Part shown: positions 12,415 to 23,232 of the stretch, piece after piece
Position numbering within the stretch: the first letter of the stretch is position 1
Layout: each line of letters starts with the position of its first letter
Origin: Dactylorhiza incarnata
Lineage: Eukaryota; Streptophyta; Magnoliopsida; Asparagales; Orchidaceae
Length of the DNA: 64,000 nt
Direction of reading: 5' to 3'
NCBI GenBank assembly: GCA_033032865.1
Contig: JAWHQI010000074.1
Coordinates: forward strand, 8,612,501 to 8,676,500
Program-made: the position numbers and the translations under genes
Notes under the pieces: generated by a model
Database searches by the model: none
What the model saw: the letters and a program-made list of their open reading frames with translations, nothing else
Told to the model about the DNA's origin: nothing

Positions 12415-12559
12415 TTGAGCGGGAATGGGAAAGTTAAGCTGGGGAGTGAGTTAATTGACTGAAATGTACATTAATTTTCAAGAAAAATTGAAATATAGAA
12501 TTTCGTAAAATAAATTAGAAAGGGTGAAAATGGAAGAAGCAATGTTGCACATTTAGAAT

Positions 12560-12561
12560 AG

Positions 12562-12602
<41 letters not shown>
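12560..12602. repeat. (AT)n(GT)n compound microsatellite
   Basis: About 43 bp of alternating AT then GT dinucleotides inside the LTR of element 2, shortly upstream of its TATA box. Confidence 0.95.
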
Positions 12603-13340
12603 TAATTTGCATGGGTAATGATGGCAGGCGTGAAAGTGGGACACATGGCAACAACTTATTGGGTTGTAATGCCTATAAATAGGTTGACATTCAGCGCGTG
12701 AATAGTAACAGCGGAAGCTTAGAAAAGCATGGATGAAGAAATTTTTGTTGCGGTCTCCTCTTGCGGACTGAAAGCGTGAAAATAGACAAGGCGGAAGAAG
12801 CTGCGGACAGCTTTTTGCGAACTGAAGTTTGCGGTCTCCTATTGGTGAACTGGTTAGTGAATGCAAAGGTGCCAGTTCCAGCAAACTTGCGAACTCCTTC
12901 TTGCGAACAGAAGAAGCGGACAGTAGCTCGCAAACTCAAGTGGCGATCTCCCTTAGACGGCTTGCGATCTCAGATCAGCGAGCTCAAGTCTTCAAGACAA
13001 AAGTGTTGAGACCGGTAGATTGCGATCTCGGACCGGCGATCTCGTTGTTCTTACTTTATCTATGTGGAGTTGTTATACTCAGTGGTGGGTTGTGTGTATG
13101 TGTGAAATTGCTATTGTAATTTGGAACCTCTTGTTGATATTAAGAAGTTATTAGTCTCTTTTTCATTTGGTGTGCCTACTTTTATTGCTTCCAACAGTAT
13201 AATGGCGGTAATTGACATGTTTACGATGATCTATATTGATTTTTGATGTATGCAAAGATACATTCATTCGAAAGAAGCTAAATGGCTACTAATTGTGATG
13301 AATGTTTGAAGAAGACAAGACGATGAGTAAATTAACTTAC

Positions 13341-15129
13341 AAGGTTAAGTTATGAAGCTCCTCCAAATGAATTGACTGTACCAAATGGAAGTCCAATTTT
13401 GCAAATTCAAAGAGCTTTTCATTTCTATTTTTTTCATGCCCATAAACTTGTAGGTATTCTCTTGATTCCAACCTCTCCATTCTTCTAAATCTGGGTGTTT
13501 CTAAAGCTCTTGACACTGTTGTGGCCGCCGATGGCTCTATAGAGCCGATCAACAATTTCAGATGTGTCCTCGTAAAATTTGCTGCTTTTTCTAATAATTC
13601 TTCACCTGGAATTCCAAGAAAACTTGCATCGTAGATGCTTAACAAAGTTTTTGCATCTTGTTTCAAGTTATCCGGTAGATTCCCATTTTGGTCTATAAAC
13701 TTGTTGAATATATCTGTTTTCCATTTACAGAAAATGTCATTTAGTTAATATTCTCAGGATCATTCCATCAAAGTATGAGCTATAAAATTTTTGAGCATAT
13801 TATTGGGTTTGATAACAAGTACTTTCTGTAGTTAAGTACCTGATGAAATAGGAAAGCGTCTTTGCCTTAGAAGTCTAAATCCGAGAGCTACAGTGTGTGG
13901 ATCGTTATTCCGATGGAAGCCAGCTTTTTGTATTCTCTCTAAAGCTTCGTCTATCTCCAATCCAAAATGATAAGCTACTCCCAGATGTTGGATTGCATCA
14001 ATCATTTCTAGAGATCGCAGTTGATCGCTGGCAATGTCTTTAAGCATCTTTCTTATGACATCCTTCAACTCGTCAATTCTTTTTCTTATGCTTTCCTGCA
14101 ATATTTAAACATAGATTAAGGCTCTGTTTATGACAGCTTTTTCTATTCAAAGAGTTCTATTCAGACAGCAAAAATTATTTTTTAGTTGTTTGGAGGAACA
14201 ATTTTTTGAAAAGTGCTTCTTCAAATAACTTATTTTAGAGGCTCTTTGAAAAGTCAGTCCAACATAGCTTTCTAAAAACCATTTTTTCTGTTTTTAGTTT
14301 TTTCTCTTTTATTACCTTAATCTCGCTACATACCACTCAAGCATTTTCGGCCGGACACTCATTTTTCGCCCGAGCGATCATTTTTCGCCCGGGCGCGCAT
14401 TTTTCACCCGGTCGGCAGTTTTTCACCCGTGCAACCATTTTTCGCCCAGGCGCGGGTTTTTTGCCCGGGTTAATTTGGAGTGTTGGTTAATTATCGTATG
14501 CTGTATGAAAGAGGTCAGCTGTTCCATCTTTATAAATCTCTAATAAATATTTTTTTGATTATGTATAACAATTATTTTTAATTTAATAGATTAAGTAAAT
14601 AAAATTCTAAATATTAACAATAAACTTAGAATCTCTTGCTAATTTTAAAGGGATAAAATATTGTGGTAAAAATTCTTGTAAAATAGAATGGGATAATTTC
14701 CTTGGTAAAATTAGCTAGGGATATATTAGTTAGAAAAAATTTTTGTTTCTAAAATACTTGCTAATTAAAATTAGAGAAAAATTTAACTAATTATCAAGAA
14801 ATTTAACTCATTGATAATCATGAATTTTTTTGTAATAAATTTCATATAACAATCGCCAAATTAAAACATGCCTAAACTTAAATCAAAATTGCATCTGGGT
14901 TAATCTACGGTATATATGTAGAATCCAGTAGCTACTTAAACACATATATTTGTAGAATACGAAATACGAAATAAATACGAAATATTCAATAATATGTACA
15001 TACATGCTCAGTGGAGGGCATTGGCTTGACGGTTAAGAAGTAATCACCCCAAGCATTTTTGTGAAAAACTTCAGGTTGGGGAACAAGCACTCGAGGAGAA
15101 AGAGTGCCGGAGTATTCAATAGCTTCCAT
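13341..15129 (-). CDS. Terpene synthase, exons 1-3 (5' part of gene; probably TPS-a type)
   Basis: Terpene synthases ionise prenyl diphosphates such as FPP; the exons seen encode the N-terminal alpha-barrel. Exon 1 is 15129-15004 (ATG; FHKNAWGD near the end), exon 2 is 14095-13840 (ELKDVIRKML, DAIQHLGVAYHF, ALGFRLLRQ), exon 3 is 13713-13341 (LLSIYDASFLGIPGEELLEKA, RLESREYLQVY, FAKLDFHLVQ). All introns have GT-AG ends and the phases join (126+256+373 nt, 251 codons plus 2 bases) with no stop. No plastid transit peptide precedes the WGD motif and the RR of RRX8W is absent, favouring a cytosolic sesquiterpene synthase. Intron 1 holds a TIR-like element. Intron 3 holds the nested Copia elements, so the catalytic exons with DDXXD must lie left of base 1. 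Whether the gene still works cannot be told here. Confidence 0.85.
14120..14480 (+). mobile_element. TIR-like element with CG-rich minisatellite, in terpene synthase intron 1
   Basis: Starts GGCTCTGTTTATGACAGC after TAA (14117-14119). The first 50 bases resemble the reverse complement of the end at 61969 (shared AAAGAGTTCTATT..ACAGC). At 14342-14476 come about six degenerate units of the type CATTTTTCGCCCGGGCGCG, the complement of the units at 55345-55640. The right terminus was not found. Terminal GGC[C/T]CTGTTT and TAA suggest a PIF/Harbinger-like origin. Confidence 0.6.
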
Positions 15130-15167
15130 TGCTCCTCTTTTTCTCAATGATAGAGCTGTTAAGTACG

Positions 15168-15176
15168 TATTTATAG
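15168..15176 (-). promoter_or_regulatory. TATA box of the terpene synthase
   Basis: CTATAAATA on the minus strand, 39-47 bases upstream of the ATG at 15129, implying a very short 5' UTR. The Helitron end at 15731 leaves about 550 bp of original promoter between this box and the insertion. Confidence 0.6.
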
Positions 15177-15206
15177 TTTTTTTGGGTGTTAAATAATTCC
15201 ACAATT

Positions 15207-15310
15207 TTATATCAGTTTCGTCGAAATATATGTAAATAATATAGCTGTCGTTTGTTGAGACATTTGAAATCCTTCTTTCATATATGATTCCCAAGCATCT
15301 TTTATTATAA
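15207..15310 (-). repeat. Dispersed repeat copy 1
   Basis: About 70 bp (GTCGTTTGTTGAGACATTTG.. through CATCTTTTATTATAAA) matches 29950-30020 in the same orientation with scattered differences. The source family was not identified. Confidence 0.5.
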
Positions 15311-15730
15311 ACGAGAGAACGTGCTCCGACTGCGACAGTGACGACACATTCGACACTCGTAGTCTCCTGGTATGATTGCCCTGAGGTTGCGAGTGGCCGG
15401 AGTGTCCTCGCATCATTGCACTGTCAACAACATGAGCACCACCTTCTCTCATGTGTGTGTATATGTAGAAGTCATGATTAAATAATAAAAATATACGCCA
15501 CAAATTGCATGACTAAATAATAGGGACAATGCTGATCATTAACCGATCCAGCATTTATTAAAGATTATTTCACCCATAGTCAATATGTTTATATTATTAT
15601 TTGTTAAAAATAACTTTTTAAATCACACTTGAGCCAATTTAATTTTGCTTACTTTCCGAGCCGTATCCCAGGTTCGCAACTATATATAAGTCAACCCGCC
15701 TAATAAGTGTCAAATATATATATATATATA

Positions 15731-15790
15731 CTAGCAGCTCCGCACGGGCTTCGCCCGTGCTCGCTGCTCCCCGACGGCGGCCTTCGGCCG
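15731..15790 (-). other. Helitron 3' terminus with two adjacent hairpins
   Basis: The terminal hairpin GCACGGGC-TTC-GCCCGTGC (15742-15760) has a perfect 8-bp stem and 3-base loop and sits 10 bases from the CTAG end, the expected rolling-circle termination signal. A second perfect hairpin, GGCGGCC-TTC-GGCCGCC, follows at 15774-15790. Most described plant Helitrons show one. Confidence 0.85.
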
Positions 15791-18700
15791 CCTCCGCACA
15801 GGCTACGCCAAGCAGTAGCTGCGGCCCGCAAAGCCCGCCTGGAACCCACCCGGCCCAGCCGTCTTTCCGATGGCCAAGGATAAAACACCCTTTGGTGCAA
15901 GGGTATTTTGGGAAAACCCAATGTTGCACCAAAGGGTGTGTTTCCCTTATAGAATAGTATAGATATATCATTTTTTGGCGTAAGAAGATATTATTTATCT
16001 CAATATTTGAAGGTTATGAGAAAATGTAACATTGTAGGAAGAGTAGTTTGGGATCCTAGTCTTCGAAGAGCTGATCAACATTAATCAATTAATAGACAAA
16101 AGTCGCATACGCCATAACTAATCGACAAAAATGACCAGAATGAAAAGAAAACCTTGGTGTGCACAAAAAGTTGAACAACAAAATCATCAAGACATCAATT
16201 TAAATAAATACATCAATTTCAATAAATACATCAATTGTTGAAAATAAAAATATTAAAAGAGATATTTAAAAGTAATATGGATTGAATGATGAAAAATGAG
16301 CTGAAATGAAAGTTGATATAGAAAATCAAGAGTCCACTTATCGGCACGATGTAAATCCATGCATAAAACTGTATCATTTGAATATCAAAATAGAAAGTTA
16401 TAAAGATTAAACAAAATTCTCATTACCCATAATGGTGTACAGATGTTCCTTTAGGAAAAGTTGCTCATGACTTTTATCATAATCAATGGCATATGATAGG
16501 AATAACTGAAATAAGTGGTTCAATGGTAAGAGTATGTACTAATCATTATAGGAATATGACCATGAGAAAATCATTATTAAGATCTCCAAACATTGCTCTA
16601 ACTTCAGATTTACTTCAACAGGTACAACACACCGGCCAGTTATCGTAAATATAAAATTTCTTGGTAGAAGCCATTGGTCCACATCAGAAAAGGACATGAA
16701 TGGATGATATTCAATATGATTTGGACAACACAGGCTTACAGCATCAGCCCATATTCAATATGATCTGCATAAATTTTTAATGCAAAATACTGAAATTCTA
16801 GCACCCAACACACCTTCAGCTTGTCGCAGCAAACTTCTCCTCAATTAGTTTGGTCAAGAGCTGGCATCTACCTTCCCCAAGGAATTCACCTCCTTTGTAA
16901 ACAGTCTAAAATGATATTAAAACAACGTAATAGGCATGGCAATCACAGGTTGGGCTGTGAGACCAATCCAAGGGCTAAACATATATCTAGAGATTGAGAC
17001 AAAAATCATACAATGTAGAAGCAGGGGAAGGTAGATGCAGAATGATTAGGATTAAACACTTTTGTATCTGGGTCGTTGACTCGTAGCAGTAATTTTCATA
17101 ACTAAATAACCCATGCCTAAACATTTGCACACACCATTTGGAACTCGTGGTCAATCCCAAGCATGTCGCCGAGCTCATAAGCCAAATAACTATGTTTTTG
17201 CTCAATCCCAAGCATGCCGCTCAATCCCAAGATTTCTTCTATTGAATACATATATATTTTACATCCACATACCAACAGTGGGGCAGGTGGATTTCACGCC
17301 ATTGTCTGCATGTTGTCTGTTTATAGTAAGAAGACCTTTAAAGTTTATTTGTCCTAGTTGCCTTTGTTTGCGGTTGGAGCCCCTGCAGTTCAGACGAAGG
17401 GTTGCTTTTTAAGTTCGAAGGAAGCAGTTGTTAATCTCTGCGAGATAGAGTAAATTAAATTAGAAAGTTTGGACAAAATTTGATCCTTAGATACAAAAAA
17501 ATATCAATGAAAATAGATTGCTTGCAGGGGAAAAAATCAACGGATGTTTGTAGAATTGTAGGGAACCTGAATGTAAACCTAAACACTTGCAGCTCCATGT
17601 TTCCTGCTTGAAACGTTGAAGTGAAGAGCTCCATGGCTGATTGCTTTTTAGATGAAGAATGCTATCTTTGCAACTGATATATTAAAAAAAAGTGTGCAAT
17701 ATTGGAAAGCAAGATGATTAAATTGGGATAAAATAACGTTAACAGCGCACATGCTCCTATTGGGCATAGTTGGAGATGGTTCTCTGGAGCTTTTCCCCCG
17801 GCTTCTCCGCCACCTTCGCCGCCGCCTCCACAGTGCTCTTCACCGTCTAGTTGCTTGTTTGGAAGCTCCTCTTCGACACATCCTTCATCATCTCCCCTGG
17901 TCCAGTCTTCTCCCACCTTCTCATCTAAAAAACAAAACAAAATTATGAAATCTCCATATATGAAAAACTGCATATCCAACAAAGATTGCCACTCTATCAA
18001 CACTTTATGCAGAATGATATGAAATGCTAAATAGTAATAAAAACTCATATAAAAGGGCACCATAAAGAAATGATTTCAAGTCTTCCATTTACCAAAAAAA
18101 TTAGAAGTACAGAGCCTCGATGGCTACCATTCTGGTACATAAAAATTGGCAAAAGAAAACAATAAAAAATATTTAACTTTTCTTCCATGTCCGCTACTGT
18201 GATCGAATATAAGTAAAGAAAAATATAAGAGAAAGTTATTTTTTCTATCAAGTAGAACAATCGACCCGTCACATCTATCTTCGGCTATTAGAACAATCGA
18301 ACCACCACACTTATCTTCGGCGAGTGAGAGATGAGAATGCACCCGTTTTAGAGAAAGGGAGAAAGAATTTGCTCAATCAAATCCATGGTAAATGAGCTAC
18401 ACTGTAATGCTGTACGTGAACCTGCGAGGAGGTGAGTTAGTGTGAGTGAAGGCGAGCAAACGTAGCCATATTATTGATATGTGATTTAAAGAGTTTAGAA
18501 CGAACGTGTGGAGTAAGTATTTATGAGAGTTGGAGAAAGGCGGAGAAGAGAGAATGTTGTTTACCTGTTGTGGTGGAGTTTGAGGCAGTGGCTGACGCCA
18601 ACGTCGACGATGAGATGACCGAAGCAGTGGTAATCGGAGGAGTCATTTGAGAGAGGTAAACAGGCAAGTTCGAAAATCTTATTTCATGTGCTTTAAGCAG

Positions 18701-19107
18701 AGTTTCGAACATATATGCTAAGATAGGGAGAGTAATGAATGGTAAAGTAAATCCAATCTACAGAAAGGAAGGCTCAGATATTCTAGAAAATCTTCCATGA
18801 GAAGGTGCATCTCATTACTTGGCATACATGTTTTCTAATTTCATTTAAGCAGTGTGACAACGTCAATAGCAGGACCATTGCACATGGGTTAGCTATGAAT
18901 TGTCATTGCCTTTCTTAGACAATATAGTAACAATAATAGCATGTAGAAGCAACAACGGTTAGTTATAGCACAGATGAAGTGAACAAAAGCTCGAAAGGAA
19001 ACGTGACATATACAGACAACAAAGAACAGAGTACATGACGACATAATATGCTAACGTATGAAAGAAATACAGGTTGAAGAAAGATCGGCGAAGGTACATA
19101 ACAAAAG
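15791..19107. other. Helitron 3' region without a clear gene
   Basis: About 3.3 kb between the hairpins and the RRM gene, mostly AT-rich. A stop-free stretch of 71 codons with balanced codon use lies on the plus strand at 16433-16645 (includes HDFYHNQWHMIGITEISGS); it may be a captured exon fragment, not recognised. A minus-strand GC-rich stretch at 17760-17930 follows an acceptor-like TTTTTTAG and has Gly/Glu-rich reading. Short imperfect duplications occur at 18257-18320. None is strong enough to call a gene. Confidence 0.45.
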
Positions 19108-19599
19108 TTAGGCAAAGTTTGTCGTGTGTTGTTGTATCAGTAGCACTCCCGTAGAGAAGTACTCTGGATTAACATCAAACAGCGCAAGTTGACGCGCAGT
19201 TATCTGCCTTCCGTCAATCATAGAGCCCTCCATCTGATTTGCAGCAGCTATCATTGTGACATGATCTGCAAATACTACTTCGCCCGTACCCAGTGGCTCA
19301 CCATCCGTGTTTACATCGACCTTTGCAAACAAATTTTAAATAAGAGTGAAGTAGATAGTGAGCCGGTGAAAATAATATAATTACTGAGCAGTAGTCAGGG
19401 GGCATACAGCAGCGTGAAGGTATCCCGGAAGAGATGCAAAGATGGACTTCAAAGTATCTGTAGTGGTGGCAAGGTTTAGGCCGTTCAGTAGTACGGAGAA
19501 GTAATAGTAATCACGCATCTCCGGTGGCACATCGCGGCTGTACGCAACTTCCTCGCGCTGTGTAAGTGTCATATTTGACGATGAGGCAGGAGCGGACAT
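19108..19599 (-). CDS. ALY/REF-like RRM protein carried by the Helitron, two exons
   Basis: ATG at 19599. Exon 1 reads through SVLLNGL (RNP2-like first strand), a helix TTDTLKSIFASL, to about 19390. The second part (19332-19108) reads DVNTDGEPLGTGEVVFADHV..NQMEGSMIDGRQI, where GTGEVVFA is the RNP1-like third strand and the rest the final helix and strand of an RRM. The GTxEVVF and LDGRxM layout is that of mRNA-export adaptors (ALY/REF, THO4). An intron is needed between the parts, about 50-80 bp; a GT donor near 19395 and an acceptor TTTGCAAAG at about 19324 are possible, but the exact junction is uncertain. It lies 470 bp downstream of the helicase stop, same strand. Role unproven: captured host domain or accessory Helitron protein. 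Confidence 0.55.
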
Positions 19600-20069
19600 A
19601 AAAATTATACGGAAAGCGCAGAGGCAGGAAGCTGTTTGGCGTAGGAGATGCAGAAGCCACAGACGAATTATGACGTATGCGAAACAGATGAAATGCTAGG
19701 GATGTTTGTTGATGTGCACGGAGGAGACAACGAAGACCTACGAAAGGAGAAACAGAATTAAAAAAAAAGGTACAAATAATTATGTCAGTGATGATAGCAA
19801 GTAATACAGTTAAAGTAAGTAACCAACTGAGTAGAAGCAGCAACCTTACGTAAGGATAAACAAATTAAAAGAATGTAGATGCAGGGCGGGACAGAGTTAA
19901 ATCAAGTCGATTGATTAGTATGCATTTGCTTGTATGGTAGCGAAGAAATTAGAGTGCCGTAAGACTTTGGATTGCACTGTTGATTGTGATGTTGAGACTA
20001 TCGAACAGTTGTAACGTACTGTCGAAGTGAATGTAGTTGAAGCTGATTAAGTCTGCTGAGACTGCGCAG

Positions 20070-22046
20070 TTAAAGAGCATTGGAACGATTCAGAGCAGGT
20101 GGAATGTACGTGTGCAAGTGGATGTGGAAGTAGAGAGCAGTAGAAAGGAGGTGAAGCAAGCGCACCTGACATACAACTTTCGAAAGTAAATCTTTAAATA
20201 CAACATTTTTGGTGTAAGTCCCACGGTATCCAGGGAGGACACCATTTTTGACCAAAAATTTTGTCGTTGATGAAGAAATGCCTCGCGATAAAGCTACGTA
20301 AAGTTGTCCATGAGTGAACACAGGGGATGGTAAGTAGATACCGACTTCCTTGATTGTCTGACCCTGAGATTTGTTTATAGTTAAAGCGAAGCTTAAACGG
20401 ATTGGGAACTGCTTGCGAGTTAACTCGAAAGGCATTTTCAGATCCTCTGCATTTTTGAGCGGTATACGGGGAAGGAAAACTGCGTTGCCTTTATGTTGTC
20501 CAGTAAGTATTTCAGCTTCGATAAGATTGTCTGAAAATTGTCGACAGAGTAGTCGTGATCCATTGCAGAGGCCAATCCGAGGATTTAAATTTCGCAGAAG
20601 CATAATAGGGGCACCCTTTTTCAAGCATAACTTGTGTGGTGGTAGATTGCCCGGTGAGATGCTGTTCAAAAACTCTTGCGTGTATAGATTATTTCTATCA
20701 TCATCAACAGAATCAAATGAATAGTATGTAACCTCATTGCCTGGAAACACTGCAAGACAGTTTTCATTTAACTGAGTGACATCATCGTTTAACGGAGTCA
20801 GCAATGCTCGGTTTTCCCAGTAATTGGAGATGTTCATATGGTTTGTAATGTCAGAGAAGATGGTGATGATTAATAAATTGATTGAGTATTCACTCTCCCA
20901 CTGAATAATCATTGAATCAGGCAGACGGATCATATCTTCCCCAACTGTTGCCTCATCCCCATTGCCAACTTGCAGAAGAAAATCTGAGAAATGTTGATCG
21001 GCTGCAGCGCGCATATTTTCCGTCAGAGAAAGTAATTTGGTTGTTGACCACAGAGGTGATTCAACTATACTGGCATCGATAATTTGTGCTCTTGATCCAT
21101 TGAGCACAACAGGTGGTACCTGACGAAAATCGCCTCCCAGAATGACAACTTTACCCCCAAAAGGTAGATCTGTTTCTAGAACATCTCGCAACGACCGATC
21201 TACGGCCTCGAAAACATGTTTGTGTGACATTGGTGCCTCATCCCATAGAATAGCGGAACATTGTTGTAAAAGTTTTTGTATATCAGACTGCTTACCAAAC
21301 TTGCAGAAAGATCCAGCTTCTACAGGGATTGGAATCTTGAATTTTAAATGTGATGTACTTCTGCCTGGGAGAAGAGTTGCAGCAATTCCGGATGATGCCG
21401 TTGCAAGCACAATATGACCATCCTGTCGTAAATGTGCAAGGATAGCTTTGTATAGAAATGTTTTGCCAGTGCCGCCAGGACCATCTATGAAGAAAACAAT
21501 ACTTTCTCGTTGTCGAACAGCTTCAGTAATAGTACGGAAGGCATAACTTTGTGCGGGATTTAAAGAGGAGAAGGAGTTTATATCTGTATATGAGATAGGT
21601 ATCGAGAGCTCATCTTCAATTAGGCTGGAGTAGTTGTCAATAGACTCAAAAATTGAAGAAATTCGAGGGATATCAAATTGTGTGATAGTTTTGTTATGTT
21701 GCTGAAGAATATAGTCTATTTCACGAAGAAGCAAATTCAGTATATATAATGCACTGGTTGCTCTCGAGCCTACGTGATCTTCGGTCATCGCACTGTAGTT
21801 GTCATCCCATAATCGTCGAACTTCTGTGGGGTTACAGTATAGTAAAATGTTTGTAAATAAAGTTCGCAGCGCTGACGGCATCCGAAAAGCTCTGGCCTCA
21901 CACATACAATTATGTAAGCTGTTGTCTTGTTCGAGTAAACCGTAATGTTCAGCAGCTTCTTTAAAAGTTGAGTGGATAGTACTACCAACTGTTCGTAAAT
22001 CTTCAAAAGAAGTGGGGCCGTGAATGTGATTAAGAAGCATGCGCAA
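20070..22046 (-). other. Pif1-family SF1 helicase domain of the Helitron protein
   Basis: Unwinds DNA for rolling-circle transposition. Walker A GPGGTGKT at about 21460-21490, Walker B-like WDEAPM, GGDFRQVPP, LTENMR, then LTINKSQGQT and LYVALSRG near the C-terminus; the full order of Pif1 motifs is present without a stop. Sequence N-terminal to the first methionine candidate (NVTSRTWTARIRHQNVIG) is still readable in this frame to about 22190, showing continuity with Rep before the frameshift. Confidence 0.93.
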
Positions 22047-22135
22047 ATAAAATCTTTCACCTTCAGAAGGATGAACAGAGTAGATGCGACCAATAACATT
22101 TTGATGACGTATTCGTGCAGTCCAAGTTCTAGAAG

Positions 22136-23232
22136 TTACATTCCATCTGTAGTGTTTAGGGCAGTCACTGTACAGGTATCTGGTGTTTCTTGCTGAGTAT
22201 TATGAACATTGAGGAATTCTGTTAACATCGTCCTGGAGTTACGGTCATTCGCAAGAACATTGTTGACCAAATCAGTACTGCGAAAACGAACTTGATGGTT
22301 ATTAGGCAGGTGAATCTGTAAACGTATTATTGAAGGATATGTTTGATACATATTGAATTTGAGCAGTTTCCAAAATGCCTCCTGTGGACAGATCCAGCGA
22401 CCATTTACGTATTGTGATATTTCATTATGATCTGCAGGAGAACGAACTTGAAATCCAATCATATCAGGACCCTTGTGAATGTATTTATATAAATATTTTA
22501 TACTTTTAATACTGCTACAAATTTCAACATTGATGTGACAGTTATACTTCAAAAGAAGCCATGGGTTATACGGAACAACCCATCGGTTGTCAAAAACAAA
22601 ATCTTGAGCACGTTGTAGAGTGAACGATCTTCCGTCGTTACGTCGTTGATATATTGGGTAGGAGTCCGCTCCCTGCAAGGTATGGTTTGCAAAATTTTTT
22701 GGATAACCCTTTTTGCAGTTACCATTTTTCATGCACGGGGCATGAGGGGTAACGTATGCGCATGGGCCATGAATCATGTGGCGCACAACATCGTTGTGTA
22801 ATTCAGGTTCATCTTCAACATGAGGAAGTTCAGCTCTAACTATCCTGTCGTATTCATCTGGAGTCATCAGCTTATCATGCGAATCAAAAATAATTAGCAT
22901 GTGGACGTGCGGCAGGCCTCTTTTTTGGAACTCAATTACGTGCACATGACTAATTACTTTGCCCAAAACATGTTTATGGAAAATGTCTTGTTTTAACTTT
23001 CTGTACTTAGCATGGAAAACTCTAGCAACCAAATCAGGACGATCTTGTGGCGTTTGTCCTGGATACAACGCATCTGTGATTTCAGGCCAGGAGGAGTTGC
23101 ATGTCATTGTCAAAAATATATCCGGCCTACCATAATGCTGTACAATAAACATTGCATCCTGGTACCGTTGGTACATATCGCGAGGACTTCCAACAAAAGA
23201 TGACGGCAAGATTACGCGTTGACCAATATTTG
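22136..23232 (-). other. Rep (HUH nuclease) domain of the Helitron protein
   Basis: Nicks and rejoins single strands in rolling-circle transposition. Seen: QRVILPSSFVGSPRDMYQRYQD, HUH motif GLPHVHMLI (two His flanking Val) at about 22905, Cys/His-rich CAYVTPHAPCMKNGNCKKGYP, and the paired catalytic tyrosines in KYLYKYIHKG at about 22475-22505. Key residues are intact; the frame ends early (stop near 22136) because of a frameshift. Confidence 0.92.

Larger units (their letters stand above)
8184..13196 (+). mobile_element. Second Copia element (Tork/Retrofit-like), 5' part outside the window
   Basis: Carries the tail of gag, then pol and a 3' LTR at 11896-13196. Its 5' LTR and the start of gag lie left of base 1, separated by the insertion of element 1. 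The protein reads as a non-Sirevirus Copia: Gly/Arg-rich gag tail, YLDTGASNHM protease, SAFLNG, CLYVDDMIFTG. It ends in host DNA that reads as intron 3 of the terpene synthase. The 5-bp target-site candidate on the right is GTATA (13197-13201); its partner is outside the window. Confidence 0.88.
11896..13196 (+). repeat. 3' LTR of element 2 (1301 bp, with an inserted fragment)
   Basis: TGTTGGCG start and TTCCAACA end. The TATA box TATAAATA is at 12674-12681. Downstream lie clustered GCGAACT/GCGATCT words in R-U5. A segment at about 11960-12414 looks like the end of a DNA transposon, so the true LTR is nearer 850 bp. An (AT)n(GT)n microsatellite lies at 12560-12602. Confidence 0.8.

Noticed and set aside
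12471..12884. 137-codon minus-strand ORF
   Set aside because: Runs through the (AT)n(GT)n microsatellite and the R-U5 of an LTR; TH and IY repeats are artefacts of the dinucleotides.
17113..17412. 99-codon plus-strand ORF
   Set aside because: No domain, composition like the surrounding AT-rich Helitron DNA, no splice or promoter context.
19511..19843. 110-codon minus-strand ORF with hydrophobic start
   Set aside because: Overlaps the first RRM exon in another frame; treated as its upstream shadow.
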